A DNA stretch of 52,872 bases from Campylobacterales bacterium (lineage in GTDB: Bacteria; Campylobacterota; Campylobacteria; Campylobacterales; QNZT01), in contig JALVVN010000007.1 of NCBI GenBank assembly GCA_027023405.1, forward strand, positions 29,335 to 82,206, in the 5' to 3' direction. Made by a program: the position numbers and the translations under genes. A model generated the notes under the pieces. It saw only the letters and a program-made list of their open reading frames with translations, ran no database searches and had not been told where the DNA came from. This document shows positions 25,901-34,536 of this stretch, piece after piece (position 1 is the stretch's first letter; each line of letters starts with the position of its first letter).

Positions 25901-28900
25901 CTATTTTGAAGATCGACATCGATACCGGCACTCGCACCCGAATAGTCGGCGACATCCAATCCCTCGCCACCTTTGAGGATATCATCACCCTCACCGCCTT
26001 GAAGCGTATCGTTACCGCTACCGCCATCGAGTGTATCATCACCGCTACCGCCGAGTAGACGATCATCACCGGCACCGCCCTCAAGTAGATCGACACCGCC
26101 TCGACCATCGAGTGTATCGTTACCGACACCCCCTTTAAGGGTATTATCGACCGCATTTCCGACGATATGATCATCAAAGTTTGATCCCTCTACATTCTCT
26201 ACCGAGATGAGAGAGTCCACCCCCTCACCTGTGGCGACACCGCTTTGGAGATCGACGACCACTTTGGCATGCGCATTTTTGTAGGTAACGCTATCGATCC
26301 CCTCACCGCCGTCGAGGATATCATCACCCTCGCCGCCACTTAGGGTATCGTTACCTCCGAAACCTTCGATTTTATTGTTTCCAAGATCACCAAAGAGCGT
26401 ATCATCCGCCGATCCACCCTTAATATTTTCAATATTTTTGAGCAGATCACTCCCGTCGCCCTCAGCGATTCCACGGGTGAGATCAACCGTCATCGAAGTG
26501 GTTTTGGCACTAAAATCGACCTCATCGACACCTTTGCCACCGTCAATAAAATCATCACCCGCTCCGCCGTAAAGCGTATCATCGCCAAACTCACCAAAGA
26601 GGCTGTCATCGCCCGCTCCGCCCACAAGCCGATCGCCACCTTCATCGCCGTAGAGTTTGTTGCTGTTCTCATCACCGATAAGGGTATCGCTTAGTTTCGA
26701 TCCTCTGATATTTTCGATATTGACTAGCGTATCTTTTCCACCGCCTTTGGTATCTTGCGCCCCTTTGATTCTCAGATCGACCTCTACTGCGCTACTCGCA
26801 TCCAGATAGTCAACCTCATCACCCTTTTCGCCGTTTGCACCGCCGTCCAGATAGTCGTCGCCCAAACCGCCCTCAAGGGTATCGTCACCCGCTTCACCAA
26901 AGAGGCTATCATTTCCTTTGGCACCTTTGATCTCATCATCACCCTCTCGTCCGTAGAGTGTATTGGATCCGCTATCGCCTAGGATCAGGTCATTGGCTTT
27001 TGAACCGATGGCATTTTCAATCGAACTGAGCGTATCGACACCGTCACTCCCTACTGCGCTCTTGTGAAAGAGATCGATCTTGACGCTATTGGTCGAGCTT
27101 GAAAAATCAACAAAATCGTTACCGACTCCGCCGTCGAGTAGATCATCGCCCTTTCCGCCACTGAGTGTATCATCTCCCTCTCCACCCTGGAGACGGTTCT
27201 TTTTATCATCACCGATCAGGTAGTCATCATAGTGCGATCCGATCAGGTTTTCGATATTGACTAGTTTATCGTTACCCTCACCTGAAGCGACACCGCTCTT
27301 GAGATTTGCCTCAATCGCCTGTTTCGCGTCACTAAAATCGACCACATCTCCCGAGAGTGATTCTCTCCCTCCATCGAGAATATCATCTCCCTCTCCACCT
27401 TTGAGCGTATCATCTCCCTCACCGGCTCTAAGCGTATCGTTCCCCCCTTGACCGTCAAGATAGTCATCTCCGCTATCGGCAAGAAAGATATTATCCGCAT
27501 CATCACCGACCAATTTATCGGACTGTTTGGTTGCGATAATCTTCTCCACATTGTGCACGCTATCATATCCGTCACCACTGATATAGTGTTCTGCCAAATT
27601 GGCATCGATACCGTTGTAGGCGAGAGAAGAGTAGTCAAGCGTATCGACACCCTCGCCGCCGTCAATCACATCGTTCGCACCGCCACCGACGATATAGTCA
27701 TCTCCGTCTAAACCTTTGATGGTATTGACCTCATCATTTCCAAAGATGGAGTCTTTGAAATGACTTCCGGTTGCATTTTCGATGCTCTCTAGCCGATCGA
27801 CACCTTCGCCCTCCGCTTTACCGAAGTGTTTACCCGTTCCCTTTGAAGCTGGGTCAGTGAGATAGATCGAGACGCCGTTGCTACTCTTATCAAAAGTGAC
27901 GGTATCATTACCGCTACCGCCGTCGATGAGATCGTTACCGCGACCGCCACCGACGGTGTCATTTCCTTCTCCACCTTGGAGCACATCTTCACCACCCAAA
28001 CCGTAGATCAGATCATCACCGCTCTTACCTAAAATAGTATTATTCTCATCACTACCCTCGATCGTATCGTTGAAGCTACTACCGTACACATCTTCTATTC
28101 CTGAAACCGTATCGTGTCCCTGTCCGTCAGCGGTTCCAAGCTTGAGTGATATGGTGATCGGTGCATTTGCCACTTTGAAATCGAGCAGATCTTCCCCCTC
28201 ACCGCCTTTGATGATATCATCACCCTCACCCGCTTGGATCGTATCGTCACCCTTACCGGCATCGATCGTATCATTCCCCTCAAACGCCGTTATGGTATCA
28301 TTGACAATACCGCCGTAGATCTCACTATCACCGTGAGAAGAGAGAATAATATTTTCATTCGGGCTTCGAGAGAGCACAAACCCACTCTCCTCTTTCCCGT
28401 CATAGGTATAATCCTCAGCACTCTTAACATCTTTGACCTGCAATCCGATGGTTCCCTTCCCCTGAAGCTCCTGCACATCCGGGATCACAAAATCTTTCAT
28501 CTCCTCATCGCTGAGATGGACATTGGCAATATCAAACTTTGATACAAGCGATACATCCACAGAGAAATCATTGTGAGTTGTATCACTTGGATATTTGAGA
28601 ACGATCTCAATTCCTTTATCGGTTTTGATAAAACCGTCTCTGGGAGTGAGTGGGGGAAGTGAAGGATCTCGACCCGCCACATCTGCTTGGGTAATCTTAC
28701 TGTAAATGACCCAACTATCTCCCTCTCTTTTTCCGTGAAGTATCTCAAACCCCTCAGGTAATCCCTTAAAGACGATCTTATCGACACTAAAACCGTCGGG
28801 TTGTTGCGGATTAATAGAGATGAGCTTTGAGAGATGATTATCATCAAACCACTCCGTATTGTCGGCGTGGATCACCATCCGCTCTTGTTTATTGGAGAAG

Positions 28901-29706
28901 TCAAACACCTCCGGCTCAATCTGCGCCTCACCGCTACCGTCATATCGGGCGCGCACACTACCGCCACCACCTTCGACATTGATCAATCCATCTTTTGTCG
29001 TCACCACTTTTTGCGTCTGAAACAACCCGATATCAAAATCGAGCGTCGCCGTTACATCGGCACTGCTATCTTTACTCGCCACCGCTGAACTATCGTCACT
29101 AGCTCTAAAGTTGGATGTATAGTCATTCTCCTCCGCTTCACTGACGGAGGTATCCTCTTCGATCTTCACCATCTTGAGCTGCTCTTGCGCTTTGGCGGCA
29201 GCTTCGTCAGATTGGTGCATCTGTTGCTCATGGAGCTTCTCTTGGGCTTGTTGAACATGTTGCTCTTTGGCTTGTAGCTCCTTCTCTTTATGCTGTAGAT
29301 CTTGCATCTGCTTGTCAAGCTTCTCTTTGAGTTTGGCAAGCTCCTCCTTGCTATGCGCCTCATCATCGGTAATGATAGAATCGATCGAAGTCTCTTTTAC
29401 TTCATCGACCTGCATCAAAATTCCCGAAAGCTCCAGTACCTGTCCTGAAGGGAGGATAATTTTTGGCGGATTCTCCTCAAACGCCATGATCACCATATTG
29501 ACAAAAATATACTCACCGCCGTCAGGCATTCGAAGCACAATATCACTTCCCACCATCTTGAAGTGGGCTTGTGATATATCAAAATCGAAATGAATTTTAT
29601 CCCCTGGTCTCGCATAGACACTAATGTGATCATGCGCTTTAGGAGCCTTCAAAAGCTCCACTTCTTGGGATTTGTAGCTAACATATCGACTGTTTTCTCT
29701 TGACAT
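4927..29706 (-). CDS. Giant RTX adhesin-like protein secreted by type I secretion (about 8,259 aa)
   Basis: One uninterrupted frame of 24.8 kb, predicting an acidic Gly/Asp-rich protein of roughly 0.8 MDa. I noticed no cysteine in it. Order of parts: N-terminal head resembling BapA-prefix domains (1-105), coiled coil (117-180), a beta-rich non-RTX stretch (about 270-440), then from about residue 460 to 7270 roughly 70 modules. Each module has a few GGxGxDxLx calcium-binding nonapeptides, a VDYS...V.VDL stretch and an IENI.GS..DDTL.GD..NN element. After this come non-RTX repeats (about 7625-8100) and a C-terminal tail ending in [15 protein letters not shown], typical of type I secretion signals. 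ATG at 29706 is preferred over a TTG 18 bases upstream because TAGGATGG precedes it. The MotAB-like pair lies directly upstream and the export operon downstream. Adhesin or biofilm role is inferred by analogy with SiiE and LapA. Confidence 0.95.
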   Translation of the reverse strand: MSRENSRYVSYKSQEVELLKAPKAHDHISVYARPGDKIHFDFDISQAHFKMVGSDIVLRMPDGGEYIFVNMVIMAFEENPPKIILPSGQVLELSGILMQVDEVKETSIDSIITDDEAHSKEELAKLKEKLDKQMQDLQHKEKELQAKEQHVQQAQEKLHEQQMHQSDEAAAKAQEQLKMVKIEEDTSVSEAEENDYTSNFRASDDSSAVASKDSSADVTATLDFDIGLFQTQKVVTTKDGLINVEGGGGSVRARYDGSGEAQIEPEVFDFSNKQERMVIHADNTEWFDDNHLSKLISINPQQPDGFSVDKIVFKGLPEGFEILHGKREGDSWVIYSKITQADVAGRDPSLPPLTPRDGFIKTDKGIEIVLKYPSDTTHNDFSVDVSLVSKFDIANVHLSDEEMKDFVIPDVQELQGKGTIGLQVKDVKSAEDYTYDGKEESGFVLSRSPNENIILSSHGDSEIYGGIVNDTITAFEGNDTIDAGKGDDTIQAGEGDDIIKGGEGEDLLDFKVANAPITISLKLGTADGQGHDTVSGIEDVYGSSFNDTIEGSDENNTILGKSGDDLIYGLGGEDVLQGGEGNDTVGGGRGNDLIDGGSGNDTVTFDKSSNGVSIYLTDPASKGTGKHFGKAEGEGVDRLESIENATGSHFKDSIFGNDEVNTIKGLDGDDYIVGGGANDVIDGGEGVDTLDYSSLAYNGIDANLAEHYISGDGYDSVHNVEKIIATKQSDKLVGDDADNIFLADSGDDYLDGQGGNDTLRAGEGDDTLKGGEGDDILDGGRESLSGDVVDFSDAKQAIEANLKSGVASGEGNDKLVNIENLIGSHYDDYLIGDDKKNRLQGGEGDDTLSGGKGDDLLDGGVGNDFVDFSSSTNSVKIDLFHKSAVGSDGVDTLSSIENAIGSKANDLILGDSGSNTLYGREGDDEIKGAKGNDSLFGEAGDDTLEGGLGDDYLDGGANGEKGDEVDYLDASSAVEVDLRIKGAQDTKGGGKDTLVNIENIRGSKLSDTLIGDENSNKLYGDEGGDRLVGGAGDDSLFGEFGDDTLYGGAGDDFIDGGKGVDEVDFSAKTTSMTVDLTRGIAEGDGSDLLKNIENIKGGSADDTLFGDLGNNKIEGFGGNDTLSGGEGDDILDGGEGIDSVTYKNAHAKVVVDLQSGVATGEGVDSLISVENVEGSNFDDHIVGNAVDNTLKGGVGNDTLDGRGGVDLLEGGAGDDRLLGGSGDDTLDGGSGNDTLQGGEGDDILKGGEGLDVADYSGASAGIDVDLQNSGLKDIGAGQGKDSFESIEGVIGSDFDDTLRGNDQNNILMGGKGDDYLEGREGDDLLDGGEGIDTVDFTNAKSRVEVDLSKNEAQDTKGAGVDTFREIENLLGSDYDDYLIGNASNNTIDGAKGDDTLMGGLGNDLLIGGEGDDSVDYSRASGSVKVDLERQVADNDGFGTQDRFESVENVLGSSGNDTLIGDANSNKLQGLEGDDFIDDRGGDDTVSGGKGDDTFLASAGDDLLQGDEGSDTIDFSTLTLGGVVASLAAGVATATQSGRDTLQSIENVNGSKLNDTIEGNESDNILKGAEGDDLLTGLAGNDKIYGGEGQDQIDGGEGDDKLYGGAGDDTFVGGEGDDLIIGGDGAHDRIDFSASKSAVNVDLSNGLASGEGDDTLSGIEDVVGTKQRDRIIADKESNTLIGGEGDDFLDAKAGDDRIDAGSGDDTLRGGAGDDLLLGGEGSDTADYLDAQSGVRVDLTQTGVQDTAGAGRDQLSSIENLSGSNYDDYLIGDSGANHIEGHGGNDTLEGAQGDDTLEGGSGDDNLLGGKGNDQLLGDVGNDTLKGGLGDDRMVGGVGEDVVDFSDASQVDVDLRSGNAVGSEGSDTLEEIEDVIASSGDDTIEGSSADNVLVGGAGIDTLSYKGAQGGVSVDLSNTAQQDTSADGKDTISGFENLIGSNFADSLSGDEKANEISGLGGDDSIRGGAGADTLSGDLGDDTLFGESGDDTLFGGLGDDKLDGGSGSDSVMGGAGADTLIHSQGLDTLDGGSGLDTVDFSDLDTAMNLTMDSTKPTLISIDGVNDDTIVNIENIIAGKGDDTITGDDNDNLIDGGIGNDTLDGGLGNDSLLGDAGDDSLTGGKGNDYLFGGVGSDTLTGGEGDDSIDGGEGVDTVYYNQATSDVVVSLRAKGEQDTGSSTGKDTLSNIENLIGSSQNDTIEGNSADNILVGGDGEDTLSYATALAGVNVDLGNTNPQDTGDGVDTISGFENLLGTIKADTLKGDDGNNMIHADRGDDTLISSGGSDELYGDGGNDRFVAGESDGSDLFDGGTGNGDTVDYSSSSNTIRLTLQEDSDATVEIENGDNDTVRNIENVIAGSGNDTIYGDSLANSIEGGSGNDLLGGGSGDDSLLGGKGDDSLYGGSGNDFIDGGEGAHDQLDYNDAQGAVSVDLSKSEKQLVSLLEGEDTIRNIEDIKGSKYDDTLWGNDSVNTIDGNVGNDRLSGGKGDDLLIGGAGDDTFVATSQDDGADRLEGGDGFDTADYSKLTEKITVNLNDTNDGSVAVEGGDTDTLVSIENIIGSQAANTIIGDSRNNTLIGNIGDDTIDGKGGDDLIKGEDGNDTLLGGEGKDTLEGGAGDDTLEGGVGDDTIIGGAGSDTVSFEHAGNAIRVDLKDKNPQDTGVGTDKISGVENVLGSSYNDTIEGDSGDNILDGGAGVDQVSYLSAKQAVTVDLSKTTAQDTGDGKDTLLNFEDLIGSNYNDALTGNEKANRIEGRDGNDTIDGGAGDDTLLGSVGDDLFIAGSGQDFIDGGADSDTIDYSQTDKAIDLILKGSTQTKVQIDGQIADTLVNIENVTGSSTSDTITGDDNANIIHGSDGDDRLKGGAGDDKIYGDKGDDTLSGNSGDDIIDGGDGIDTVDYQDAGSGITLDLGNHDKQYIGVSESRDQLLNIENINASNYDDTVWGDEGSNRIDALNGDDWIDGRAGDDTILGGAGSDTLLGGVGSDRLDGGVGDDRFVATDAKDGSDTLIGGADNDTADYSQIGDNISVVLNGDTPITLSIANGDSDTLQSIENIVGGSGEDTITGDSGVNTLSGGKGADTLSAQAGDDTLLGGADNDLLLGGEGDDFIDGGSGSDMATYKDATSGVVVDLQKIVAQDTKGGGVDTLRNVENIEGSLHNDTLRGTDGANTLMGLDGDDTIIGLGGSDLIDGGEGIDTVDFSSESSVSVTLGRDGVQGEASVGSVKDQISHIENVLGSDSGDDTIIGNNLANQIDGQRGDDRIDGSSGDDTLIGGYGNDTFVAHDSDGIDTIDGGEGRRDRLDLSDVTKDVAVTLDGSNKTTIKIEGNDEDSIQNIEDVIGGSGNDTLSGDANDNSLLGGNGADKLMGANGNDYLEGGSGDDTLSGNSGDDLIVGGDGSDTVDYSQALSAVKVDLSTSDKQYIGVSEDYDTIIDVENIAGSNFDDTLTGSDSANVIEGRDGSDTITGKGGDDTLRGDLGDDTFIALNSDGKDRIFGGAGSDTIDYSQTDQSVELTLKGENQSVVKIDGQDEDTIFQIENVIGSKASDNITGDSGRNTLIGGLGDDTIDGGAGDDSLEGGDGRDTLSFASATHNITVDLSKSTAQNTGEGSDTISGFENVLGSKQNDTIAGDSGDNTLDGSDGIDTVSFASAGAVVVDLLAQRASGDGSDTLLNFENIIGSDHNDSLKGDDQANDIKAGAGNDTIIASGGSDTLDGEAGNDTLDYSATATAIDLNLDGENEITVGGTGDKIKNIENIIGSSANDSISADAKNNYLDGSLGDDTLKGEEGNDTLIGGQGADTLSGNSGDDIIDGGEGIDTVDYSTSVASVTVDLAQTSSQNIGLSEGSDTITNMENIIGSTKGDTLKGDTSTNLIEAGSGDDTLLYSGGNDTLDGGFDSDTVDYTSFGNSISVTLEGANDATVSGAGDTLRNIENIIATSQDDTLRGDDKNNILDGQAGNDTVEGGLGDDTLIGGTGNDTVSFEHAQSDIKVDLKQTNAQNTGEGSDKISGFENVLGSSHNDTISGNSGDNILDGGEGTDTIDYSAASAVNVDLSNESATGEGSDTLKNFENIIGSNSRDTLKGNDTDNKIDAGDGDDLLIATKGNDIYDGAGGKDTLDYSAESGNISVTLDGQNSVSVTTPNYSDTIKNIENITGGSGDDTIIGDSQDNTFVGNDGKDILKGQDGNDQIEGGKGDDTLSGNGGDDVIIGGDGVDTVDYSASMSSVNVDLSVTTQQDIGVTEGKDTISGVENIIGSGLNDTLKGNSESNRIEAGRGDDKIIATPVSGKADHYDGGDDSDTIDYSSFGGTIDVTLDGANEVNVVGTDDTLKNIENIIGTDQNDTLIGDDQANILEGKGGDDTIEGGLGDDILKGGTGSDTISFEHANNGIELSLKKSTQDTKMGTDTISGFENVSGSDYDDTIEGDSGDNVLDGRGGRDTVSFLGALSGVVASLFTKKASGDGDDTLNNFENLTGSTYNDTLTGDEGANTIKGDKGNDVIDGGAGADNLQGGEGSDTFVGSAFSGDVIDGGAGSGDMIDYSQLSGNIELDLDGSTSVDVKLDGTVDHTIANIERVTGGSGDDTISGDDAKNILVGGAGQDTLKGEIGEDTLYGGDDNDFLSGDSGADLLYGEAGDDLIRGGGDDDQLYGGAGNDILKGEDGNDTIRGNEGDDTLSGGRGDDILYGGDENGDSGSDTVDYSEALKSVTADLSQNKASSDDQGQDQLYGIENLIGSNTENDTLTGDDNANILEGRGGDDVISGGKGADTIKGGNGADQLHGGEDSDLIQGEAGSDTIWGDDGDDTLEGGSGDDLFKATSVTDGTDAIDGGEGSDRVDYSVIDNTHALEVDLSTANPIKIDGSDSDSLTSIENIIATQGNDTIRGNSEANILDAQAGDDTVEGGLGDDTLIGGTGTDTLSFEHAEGDITVNLKDSDAQNTGEGSDTISGFENVLGSAHNDTIEGDSGDNTLDGADGVDTVSYANAQNGVSVDLANSSATGDGSDTINNFENIIGSANVDTLIGDANANKIEAGDANDTLTGAGGADTLYGGKGDDLFIQTDGTTKDDILDGGEGIDTADYHDSTTAINVTLDGANSVSVSGDHTIKNIENIIGGTVADTITGDALDNSIVANAGADILDGQAGDDKIEGGAGADTIHGGDGVDILEGNADDDILYGEAGNDTIHGGSGDDRIETGEGENYAYGDAGDDTLVGGKGIDRLYGGDDTDTVDYSQESSSVSANLKAGTASGGSIGNDFLYEIENITGGSNADTLTGNDSTNTLVGNAGDDLLEAGKGDDSVAGGTGDDTIIAGRGNDVIVGGDGIDTIDYSNETTHGITVDLTKTTAQTINAEYGDDTISEVENIIGSDLADTITGDDAKNILEGKGDADILSGGANDDTLIGGLGDDTLIGGSGNDNLQGGGGSDTIDYTAQNAQITADLKQGSVDIEGGERDTLSSVENYLGGSGSDTVIGNISNNTIEGNGGDDTLSGLEGDDILRGGAGDDLLNGGLGADTLDGGADNNTATYKGYSFGVTADISSATGTATDTQGTKDTLINIDNLIGSDNDDKFIGNDNANTLSGMGGNDTLIGGKGVDRLLGGAGSDTVDFSVSDNGIVVDLSKTQTDGDDTTYRVENDGYGNKEFIDGIENITGTSFKDTITGDNADNTIIGGGDDDILIGLGGTDTLLGGDGNDTFSGGTGSNVIDGGAGDHNTLDYTQSSVGINADLSQGAVGEGTVIGEGKDSVTHIQDILGSASDDTIIGDDGVNTLKGNSGNDTLRGGGAADILMGEAGDDYLQGGLDGDTLYGGDDTADSGSDWADYSYQNSQAINADLSQSKVEDRSDANKADTLSGIENIKATDLDDILKGDDGVNTILAGKGNDTIISTKGADEIDGEAGSQDTLTFAGATQSVNVDLSLQKATNDGFGAEDVIRNIEVIIGSDQSDTIYGDSGANTLYGGAEADTLKGNDGNDLLSGDAGADTLYGNEGDDTLQGGSENDFLDGGIGSDTIDGGSGDDTIKTGLGDDSVIGGDGSDTLDYSDRTVGIAATLSDGGTNFGTISSSDGTDVLDDHIETIIGTNKTDVLKGFDGADNGGDFKDTLLGGGANDTIWGGIGDDLIDGGDANDILKGQAGNDTIKGGAGVDTISFSELDSAKSINVSLADNTVTSDGYGGTDLLESIENVDGSQGNDTIKGSSDYNYLQGNDGDDTFLVTAGNDSLIGDGGSDTVSYEEYTTDIIVDLSVSKPSTDGVLFDSIENATGGSGNDTVIGDSVANRLIGGSGNDILTGLDGVDSYDGGDGTNDRIDFKDATQSVVVNLNGDNSSGNEKIQDDGYGNKETDVVNIEDIGGSDNYGDTLSGDDDTNTIYGYGGNDMLHGNGGDDSLEGGTGADTLYGDAGNDTLSGGDSSDTLYGGAGVDSYDGGNDVDTISFDLADVTNGVFIDLGADNSAGNEKIKDDGYGNTETAVTAIENIIGSKNSDTIKGDDGDNTIAGLGGDDTIYLSDGVDSMDAGEGGESVGDWLATGDVNIGGSYSDRFVLNSSKNTSNFENFLGNDSSEYLHGTEDNNIFVMEGGNDRVYGNKGDDLYDLGSGNDVVDATLGSDTIVGGDGVDQLNYRWYSNSSNVKIILSDFAGFTKETTDLDIAHIHSLSDGKYTFFQVTEGGRTDYIYQKSDGTADIENFTLSSSNDTIVADGNDNYIYGAEGADTIYGMGGNDRLYGAQGDDTIHGGDGTDSLYGGENDDILYGDAGNDYISAGDNDDTLYGGSGDDTLHGDNGDDVIFSEDGVDTVDGGSEDSSAASGDWINYSLATEDVSVDFSQTDTNVTNDGFGNSESIVNVENIQGSSHNDTLYGDSVDNTIMGGSGNDSIRGGGGQDYLDGEGGIDTLDLSDLSGVRVDFDKNSAIVNSNNDTSVVKNFENIIATSGDDTILANDLANSIVGGDGNDTIYGLGGNDTLIVSSGTNTLEGGDGDDVITGGSDADTVQYLGASSSVTVDLSKSDAQDTGGAGTDTITNVENLTGSTHDDTLTGTSGANTIKGDSGDDELYGLDGNDELIGGAGSDHFVLEAGDDVMDGGDGSDTIDLSSAGSAIDVALDGANEVSLSYNGNDTIKNIENIIATSDADTLRGDAQNNSFYAGGGDDTLFGGAGDDRLDGGDGTDVVDYSGVSGNGVSVNLRSGNATGEGSDTLVAIENIIGTNQDDVIEGSSASNTLQAGDGNDTLTFNGASNSVSIDAKGGTSTGDGNDSFSGFETIIGSQNGDSFTGGVSGLVLDGNSGDDSIDYNGESALNVTMNGATSTVSNDSATDTLQSIENYQLSGNDDSVTIDSASTATNISSIDALGGNDSLHFASTTDGETLDLSSKLSNFESVVLDGSAKLNVNVSGSANSMDITGNSADNIITIDSDMGTIDGGNGNDTLVVGADLALENITLTSIEKIQSDKNLTMSSSQLHNQTLSLVGNGSVRFNAGSAGNNNYANVSASLAGGLVMVVAASLSFASSDHLGGVNRVEIQSGKNFTIDASELDGKTLVIDTTGDIVINNINNQDLSNLKFTGGGNVTFNIADGGATLDASGIDMSGFSGSVTINDGSDNDSITGSSAGDTIAVDGGSDAISGSSGDDTITLDSKPSSIDGGDGTDKVVVNSSMDLSDITISNVESFEIASGATATFNDTQVDTKSVSGDGSVEVVIDNDNVDLSNITTTGSDNKAIFNASHTMSSGSFGSIDDIEINSGAKLTVTDTILGTKNASGAGDITVQIFGDSAVDFGSTLSLDGTERLEFRANSNFTGTFSGVDEIQVYSSKRLTVSDDVASGHDITGGGSTTVVVDSDSSSDFANIQTTGTNIAQFSATNTFSGSLSSFKSIDITSGELTISDDILKGLQSGGSIKGDGKIKVTIDSDSDYDLGLITVGASDESVEFTGDSTFTGSFGNTGNITVDNGVTLSMDASLVPDQGITNNGTVSISNLDGTPSANLGNISGGSVDATSDGDVTFTGNLGSASVHVTSGTFTADASIVSGQTMDGSGTISVTNLDAKTDADFSTIDSATTLNVDWSGDGTYSGNLTGVDQLTVSSGAMSVNDSILGTTSVNGSGNLTVSTDDHDSDLSNVNISGVLTINDTTSDDTITGSANADIVNVSDGNDTINLGDGDDTVVLDFSNVSTIDGEGGSNTTKLTGSVTADDNDFDGAQNVTNIDTLDLTGLTIDGADDKELIITSDMIKNWDNGDDKITLKINADQAENIQVTADSDQDSSDDSSTVHDSVTDNTTYTFSDGTELIVDVV
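5400..6830 (-). repeat. C-terminal non-RTX repeats (about seven units of 66-70 residues)
   Basis: Near the C-terminus the nonapeptides stop and about seven longer units appear. Each carries a pattern like I.V.SG..LTVSDDIL, then G.G...V.VDSDS..D, and ends in F.G..TFTGSFG. The alternation of short beta strands and Gly/Ser turns suggests a stacked beta-solenoid of a different register from RTX. No calcium nonapeptide is visible in this block. The family is not one I can name. Confidence 0.65.
14900..23300 (-). repeat. Five-module higher-order repeat within the RTX region
   Basis: Within the RTX array the modules are not random. A module type marked by SFEHA or a close variant and [10 protein letters not shown] recurs every fifth module, at about 23235 (variant), 21795, 20355 (variant), 18955, 17780, 16580 and 14975. 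It is followed in order by a NFEN type, a KNIENI/GGSGDDT type, a Q.IGVSE type and an IENIIG type. The period is about 1.2-1.6 kb. A 27-bp stretch at 19444-19470 is identical to 20953-20979, in the same module position one period apart. This points to past duplication of five-module blocks. Boundaries are by eye. Confidence 0.75.
28390..29706 (-). other. Non-RTX N-terminal head and coiled coil of the giant protein
   Basis: Sub-region of the giant CDS. Residues 35-100 read as a small beta domain ([20 protein letters not shown]) similar in style to the BapA prefix domain of large surface proteins. Residues 117-180 are almost all charged or Q/E/K in heptads ([20 protein letters not shown]), a clear coiled coil. 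Residues 270-440 have no RTX motif and resemble a beta-sandwich. In LapA and SiiE the N-terminal part parks the protein in the secretion channel; the same role is inferred here. Confidence 0.7.
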
Positions 29707-29774
29707 TATCCATCCTATAAACAATTATTCTAGGATGAATATCGACATATATTTAAGAATTTAAAGTTTTTTGA

Positions 29775-30455
29775 TTATTTATTCATGACTTTAATCTTTA
29801 CAAAACCAAATCGATGCGCTTTTGTATCTTTTTTAACTTTTGTCTTGATAATATTAAGCTTCATTTGGCTCACTTTTACACCCATCTTCTGCATCGCATT
29901 TTTAGTACTGAGCGCCCGTCCGATAGCGATCTGTTTAGGAATCGTCTCACCAACGATATTAGTAGGTCTAGCAATAGAGATTTCAAACTTCGCATGTGCA
30001 TTTTTCGCTTTGGCTTTTTGAATAAAGGCTTTGAGCTTCTCTTTGGCACTTTTGGTCAAGAAGATCTCTTTGCTTTGGTAATCAACCAATAGTTCATCTC
30101 CTTTGGCTTCGATCTTTTGATCGACTTTGCCCTCCTGTTGCGGAATACCCATCGCGTTTCCTTCAGAGGTTCCACCGCTAAAAAGAGAGTCGTTTCCTTT
30201 GCTATCCATCGCCACCTTTTTCTCTTTTTTAAGAGCGATCATATCAGTGATATCCTGTCCCTTGTTGAGACTATCCACCTTTGCCGAACTCTTTTTGGCT
30301 TGGGTGTCGCTCTTGGAGTTAAACTGCATATAGTAGGCGACATTGACGATCGTCACCAAGATAAAGAGCAGTAGTACCAAGATCACGGATGAGAAAACAT
30401 CCACAAACGGAGGCCAGGGATTAAACTCCTCTTCACACTTTTTAGTTCTAGCCAT
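29775..30455 (-). CDS. MotB/ExbD-like stator protein with degenerate OmpA-like C-terminus (SiiA-like candidate)
   Basis: A 226-residue protein with a short cytoplasmic N-terminus and one membrane helix (about 17-43), PFVDVFSSVILVLLLFILVT. D19 lies where MotB carries its proton-binding aspartate. A linker rich in Lys, Ser and Gln follows, then a C-terminal domain (about 125-226) with an OmpA-like feel (IAIGRALSTKNAMQKMGVKV) but without the full peptidoglycan-binding consensus. The start overlaps the stop of the MotA-like gene by 8 bp, so they are a coupled pair. The giant RTX gene begins 68 bp downstream. Known parallels are MotAB, ExbBD/TolQR and SiiA/SiiB of Salmonella SPI-4, where a proton-conducting pair controls the giant adhesin SiiE. 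That role is inferred here from position and topology. Confidence 0.75.
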   Translation of the reverse strand: MARTKKCEEEFNPWPPFVDVFSSVILVLLLFILVTIVNVAYYMQFNSKSDTQAKKSSAKVDSLNKGQDITDMIALKKEKKVAMDSKGNDSLFSGGTSEGNAMGIPQQEGKVDQKIEAKGDELLVDYQSKEIFLTKSAKEKLKAFIQKAKAKNAHAKFEISIARPTNIVGETIPKQIAIGRALSTKNAMQKMGVKVSQMKLNIIKTKVKKDTKAHRFGFVKIKVMNK

Positions 30456-31728
30456 CCTGCTTCTCCTCTTGATGTTGAAAATGTCGCTTCATAAAAGCTC
30501 CGATCTCATCAATCTTCGTATGGCTGTGTGTCGTACTCTTGCGCTGAGCGATACTCTCGTGCAAGATTTTTTGGATGGTTTCATCTTTTTGTTTGAGATG
30601 GCTATTCATACTCTCGATAGCTTCAACAATATTAAAGAGTCCCACCTTGATCGCATCCTCACGATCCTCAAATTTTCGCATCATATTGGTGATGATATAG
30701 TCTCTTTTTTGAAGCTCCTCTGCACTCTTTTGCTGATCTGATTGCATCTTTCGTAAGATACCCGTAATCGCCTGATTGGTTTGGGTCTGTTCCTGATGGC
30801 TTTTTGCGAGTACCTCAAAAGATTGCGACACCTGCTCAAAAATAGTTTGATTGGATTTGGTATCGTGCGCAATTTTCGCAGATAGATGTTCAATCTGCTG
30901 TTGCGTACGGCTATTTTGCTCAGAGAAGTGGGCGATCTGTGATGAGAGCGTGCCGATCTGCTCCAAAAAGAGATCAAGCGTCGATCGATTTGCCTGCACA
31001 GTAGCTGTCTGAGACTCTTCCGACTTGGCTTCGTAACTCTCCTCTATGATGCGCGACTGTAGCCAGTTCTCCACCCCACCCAAAAGTGAGGCTTGGGATT
31101 TGTTCAAAAGATACCCCATGATACTCAAAAGTACCGCCGAGATAACACCAAATAGTGAGGAGCCAAAACCGACTGCCATACTCGAAAGCGGTGTGGCAAA
31201 TCCCGCCATAATCTTTCCGATATCGACATCACTACCCGCAAGAGAGCTTACAATGCCTCCCATTGAGGCAATCGATCCCAATAGACCGGCAAAGGTACCC
31301 AAGAGTCCAATCATCAAAACAGTACCCGTAAAGAAATTGTTATATTTGTTTTGATTGGCGTAAGTCTCCTCTAGCCATGCCAAGATATCATCCGACTCTT
31401 GACGGGTAAAATAGAGCATCTGATTTTTGGCTCTTGAAGCAATCTTTTGCGCGATCGTTGAGGGAAAAATCTTTTCGATCCCTTGAAGATAAAAGGAGAT
31501 ATCCCCCTTTTTATACATAATCACTCCAAAGGTTCCCGCAACCATCGTCAAATCTTTTGCCGCTTTGAGTAGCATAAAAGTACCAATCGACAATATCGCT
31601 ACAATCGCGATATTGAAAGTGAGTGTGGACATAAAATAGAGCTTGAAAGTCTCTAAATTGGTAATGGCGATAAAGTAGACAAAGAGCCACAGAACAAAAT
31701 AGGCCTTAAATATTTTTAATCTTTTCAT
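30448..31728 (-). CDS. MotA/TolQ/ExbB-like proton channel subunit with long coiled-coil tail (SiiB-like candidate)
   Basis: A 426-residue inner-membrane protein. Two hydrophobic segments lie near the N-terminus (about 9-30 and 36-55). The MotA/TolQ/ExbB core follows at about 130-210 with LIGLLGTFAGLLGSIASMGG and MAGFATPLSSMAVGFGSSLF, matching the conserved third and fourth membrane helices. The last 200 residues are Gln/Ser/Lys-rich heptads, a cytoplasmic coiled coil absent from ordinary MotA or ExbB. It overlaps the MotB-like gene by 8 bp and lies just downstream of the Cache-like sensor gene. It probably forms the channel part of a proton-driven complex that works on the giant adhesin or its secretion channel. 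The tail could contact the ABC transporter or another cytoplasmic partner; that is speculation. Confidence 0.85.
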   Translation of the reverse strand: MKRLKIFKAYFVLWLFVYFIAITNLETFKLYFMSTLTFNIAIVAILSIGTFMLLKAAKDLTMVAGTFGVIMYKKGDISFYLQGIEKIFPSTIAQKIASRAKNQMLYFTRQESDDILAWLEETYANQNKYNNFFTGTVLMIGLLGTFAGLLGSIASMGGIVSSLAGSDVDIGKIMAGFATPLSSMAVGFGSSLFGVISAVLLSIMGYLLNKSQASLLGGVENWLQSRIIEESYEAKSEESQTATVQANRSTLDLFLEQIGTLSSQIAHFSEQNSRTQQQIEHLSAKIAHDTKSNQTIFEQVSQSFEVLAKSHQEQTQTNQAITGILRKMQSDQQKSAEELQKRDYIITNMMRKFEDREDAIKVGLFNIVEAIESMNSHLKQKDETIQKILHESIAQRKSTTHSHTKIDEIGAFMKRHFQHQEEKQDG

Positions 31729-31739
31729 ACTTTAGCCAC

Positions 31740-32654
31740 CTAAAAGAGAAAGAGGATCATCGAAATGATCAAACCAAGTGCCACCATCGTCACCGAATTG
31801 ACAAGATTTTTCACCAAATTTACAAAACTGTTGTCATTTTTGATCTCTTCCGCAACAACCGCAAATCCTGCCAAATCACCGTTAAAATCATACACCTTTT
31901 GATAAACGATAAAGTAGTGTGCACCTTTGATGTATCCATTCTCTTCCAACTTCTCTTCCATCTTCAAATTTTTCAGTGCAGAGAGAAAGTTGCTATCATA
32001 CTTTTTTGGCTGAATAAAATAGTGATTATGATAAATTTCATAGTGACTCTTTTTATAATCTCTATCAATTTTATTGATACTGTTTTCACTCACAAAAAAG
32101 GCAAACTCTTTCCCCTCCCGCTTATAATCTTCCACAAGCGAAGCGATACACTTTTGCATATCCACATGTACAATTGTTCCATTTTTATCCGCCATCGGTA
32201 TCAGTGCCTGAAAATAGGCACCGTGCTTGGTAACAACAACTCCTACCTCTTTGTGTTGTTTTTTGCGCTCAGTCAGTGCGAGTGAAATCGGTTTCTTTTG
32301 GTATTGGGCATTGAGCTTCTCTTGAATCAATGAAAGCTTTTGAAGAATTTTTTTCGATGCATTGGCATCATCCGCAAAAATGAGTTTACCGATCCCCTCA
32401 TCTTTTGCCAATACCGTTCCCACACTCTCTACATAATTGTTTTGCTCTAAAATCTTATTTTTGAGTGCTGCTACATAGTGTGATTTTTGATTGACATAAG
32501 TCTTTTGCGCGACATCATTGACCAAAAAATTGACAAAATAGAGTGAAGCAAAAATACCTATCAACGAAATAACTGTCAGGAGCGTGAACCATAACCCCTT
32601 ATTGCGCTTTAAATTTTGCATAGTACTACTAAACCATTTTATAAAACTAAACAT
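31740..32654 (-). CDS. Cache-like periplasmic sensor protein with two membrane helices and no output domain
   Basis: A 304-residue protein made of a cytoplasmic N-terminus, a membrane helix (about 22-44), a periplasmic domain of about 235 residues, and a second helix (about 285-304) after which the protein stops at once. The periplasmic part has features seen in Cache sensors of chemoreceptors and GGDEF proteins: a long first helix followed by GVVVTKHGAYFQALIPM and a later VYDFNGDLAGFAVVAEE. No HAMP, kinase, MCP or GGDEF part follows. It is the first gene of the unit leading into the MotA-like, MotB-like and RTX genes, 11 bp from the MotA-like start. It may pass a periplasmic signal to the channel pair through the membrane. 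The fold is inferred by eye; the ligand is unknown. Confidence 0.6.
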   Translation of the reverse strand: MFSFIKWFSSTMQNLKRNKGLWFTLLTVISLIGIFASLYFVNFLVNDVAQKTYVNQKSHYVAALKNKILEQNNYVESVGTVLAKDEGIGKLIFADDANASKKILQKLSLIQEKLNAQYQKKPISLALTERKKQHKEVGVVVTKHGAYFQALIPMADKNGTIVHVDMQKCIASLVEDYKREGKEFAFFVSENSINKIDRDYKKSHYEIYHNHYFIQPKKYDSNFLSALKNLKMEEKLEENGYIKGAHYFIVYQKVYDFNGDLAGFAVVAEEIKNDNSFVNLVKNLVNSVTMVALGLIISMILFLF

Positions 32655-32838
32655 TTACCTTAAAACCTCACAATTTTTTTCTAAGAGCACTATCGTCAAT
32701 TAATAAAAAATCTTTATTTTATGGCAAGAAAAATCTTAAAGGACAGTTCTCCAAAAATGTAATGATGTGCAAAAATGTAAATAATTATTTAAACTTGTCG
32801 ATATAAAAATGAAAGAAATTAAATTGGCAAGGTTATTG
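32655..32838. promoter_or_regulatory. Divergent control region between the RTX unit and the SPOR-TolC gene
   Basis: AT-rich 184-bp gap with two outward-facing genes. A TATAAA at 32802-32807 would make a reasonable minus-10 box for the TolC gene, starting RNA near 32814 and favouring the ATG at 32839. On the minus strand a TTGACG occurs in the expected promoter zone of the sensor gene, without a convincing minus-10 partner. No sigma-54 site of the quality found at 4062-4077 is present. Confidence 0.4.
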
Positions 32839-34536
32839 ATGAGAAAAACTCTTTTAATATCATTCATACTCTTAAGTTTGAGTACCTCTTTGTATGCCTC
32901 CTTTTGGATTGTTTTAGGAGAGTATCAAAAGAAAAAAGAGGCTCAATCCTGTATGTACCGTTTTCCACAAACGGATGCCCATATCGAACAATATAAAGAT
33001 CACTATCGCGTTATTATCGGCAATCTACACGATAAAGGTGACGCTAAAAAGCTTTTGAGGCAGATTAAAAGAAGAGAAAAAAATGCTTATATCATTTCGC
33101 ATCACCCTCATCAGCGGTCAAAACTTCCAATCAAAGTAAAGAAACAGAAAAAAGTAGAAAAACCCCACACGCAAAAAATAGTACATAGAAAAAAGGTAAA
33201 AATCAAAAAAAGGGTCACCACTCCGACACATGCTTTAGTAAAATCCCCAAAAATCTCTAAACAAAAAAAAGAGCCTAGAAAAAAACACCCTATCACACCA
33301 CACCAAAATGTAAAAAAAGGCTTTAGTCTCAAAGAAGCCATCACCTACGCACTTCAAAACTCCTATAAAATCCAAGCGGCAAAAGAGAAGGTAAAACAAG
33401 CCGAACACAAAGTGAGACAAAGACTCGCCGCATTTTACCCCAAACTTGATCTCTACGCCAACGGTGGTGGTCATTACCTCAAACCCTACCAAGCGCCGGA
33501 GGTGAAGTTTTGGAAGTCGGATGAATCGCTTATCTTGACGCAAAACCTCTACAATGGTGGTAAAGATAGCAATTTGGTCAAGCAAGAGCGCCAAAATCTC
33601 AAAGTGGCAATCGCAAAATATCGTGATAAGGTAGAGGAGCAGAGCCAAAAAGTGATCGAAGCCTATCTCGGCGTGCTCTTCGAGAAGCGATCGATCGCAA
33701 AAGCGCAAGCCAATATGCAATCACTCCAAAAGATTCTCAATATCGTCAAGATCAAAGCCAAAAACGGCGCAGCCACCAAAGGCGATCTCAACTATATCAA
33801 GAGTCAGGTCGATAACGCCCAAGCAGCACTCGTCAAGGTCAAATCAAAATATCAAAATGCCCTCTCCTACTATGAGTATTTTGTCGGTGATCTCAATGAG
33901 AGTAAAATGCCCGTCGAAGATCACTTTGATGTGAAGCTAGATAAACTGCAAAATGTCATTGAAAATGCTTACCTATTCAATGCCAAAATCCAAGAAGCAA
34001 AAGCAAAACTCAAGGCAAATGAGTATGCCATGCAAGCACAAAAGGCAAAATTTCGTCCCAAGCTTGATCTCACAATCACAGGTAAAGATAAACAGAGCGG
34101 ATATCTCTCAGAACCTCAAGAGGATCGGGCAACCGCGATGCTCAATCTCAGCTACAATCTCTATAACGGCGGCAAAGATCAAGCAAAACTACTCGAAATC
34201 AAAAGTAAAAGTAGAGAACTTCACTTCATCCTCGTCGACGCGAAAAAGGGGCTCAAACATAATACCCAGCAACTCTATGAAAATGTCACTTCAACCCAAG
34301 AGACACTTCAACACACCCGTGACGAGGTAAAAGCCAACCAAAAGGTGATCGACTCTTACTGGAGCGCCTTCAAGTACGGCAAACAGGATCTTCAAGCGCT
34401 ACTCTTGGCGCAACGATCACTCAACCGATCCCAACTTGACGAAATCAAGCAGGAGCAAGCCTACATCTTGAGCTACTTCAAACTCCTCAAAGAGACGGGA
34501 GAGCTACTCCAAAAACTAGGAATCGACGCGCTCTAA
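32839..34536 (+). CDS. TolC-family outer-membrane channel with N-terminal SPOR-like domain
   Basis: Outer-membrane exit duct for the type I system. ATG at 32839 is preferred because AAGG sits six bases upstream and it opens a clean signal peptide (RKTLLISFILLSLSTSLYA); an in-frame ATG at 32809 also exists. Mature residues about 20-90 look like a SPOR domain (FWIVLGEYQKKKEAQSCMYR, then HYRVIIGNLHDKGDAKKLLR), which in other proteins binds denuded peptidoglycan. A Lys-rich linker of about 80 residues follows. The outer-membrane efflux domain fills the rest, with two related halves each holding YNGGKD (QNLYNGGKDSN and YNLYNGGKDQA). It is transcribed away from the sensor-MotAB-RTX unit. Its 3' end overlaps the converging oxidoreductase gene by 21 bp. 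AggA/LapE-like function is inferred. Confidence 0.9.
   Translation: MRKTLLISFILLSLSTSLYASFWIVLGEYQKKKEAQSCMYRFPQTDAHIEQYKDHYRVIIGNLHDKGDAKKLLRQIKRREKNAYIISHHPHQRSKLPIKVKKQKKVEKPHTQKIVHRKKVKIKKRVTTPTHALVKSPKISKQKKEPRKKHPITPHQNVKKGFSLKEAITYALQNSYKIQAAKEKVKQAEHKVRQRLAAFYPKLDLYANGGGHYLKPYQAPEVKFWKSDESLILTQNLYNGGKDSNLVKQERQNLKVAIAKYRDKVEEQSQKVIEAYLGVLFEKRSIAKAQANMQSLQKILNIVKIKAKNGAATKGDLNYIKSQVDNAQAALVKVKSKYQNALSYYEYFVGDLNESKMPVEDHFDVKLDKLQNVIENAYLFNAKIQEAKAKLKANEYAMQAQKAKFRPKLDLTITGKDKQSGYLSEPQEDRATAMLNLSYNLYNGGKDQAKLLEIKSKSRELHFILVDAKKGLKHNTQQLYENVTSTQETLQHTRDEVKANQKVIDSYWSAFKYGKQDLQALLLAQRSLNRSQLDEIKQEQAYILSYFKLLKETGELLQKLGIDAL

Noticed and set aside
8300-28330. Dense short repeats that might suggest a CRISPR array
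   Set aside because: Repeats are degenerate, in frame and encode RTX nonapeptides; there are no constant-length spacers.
5072-28542. Many long open frames on the plus strand and in other minus frames inside the giant gene, some over 300 codons
   Set aside because: They are shadows of the strongly biased Gly/Asp codon pattern of the RTX repeats. They lack ribosome sites and their translations are low-complexity Ser/Pro/Ile or Arg/His strings.
29360-29706. LapG-type protease site in the N-terminal head of the giant protein
   Set aside because: The only Ala-rich spot (DEAAAKAQ) does not fit the known TAAG/PAAG cleavage pattern, and no LapG/LapD gene is in the window.
32722-32738. TGGCAAG followed by ATCTT upstream of the SPOR-TolC gene as a sigma-54 promoter
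   Set aside because: The minus-12 part has CT instead of the essential GC, so it does not meet the consensus.
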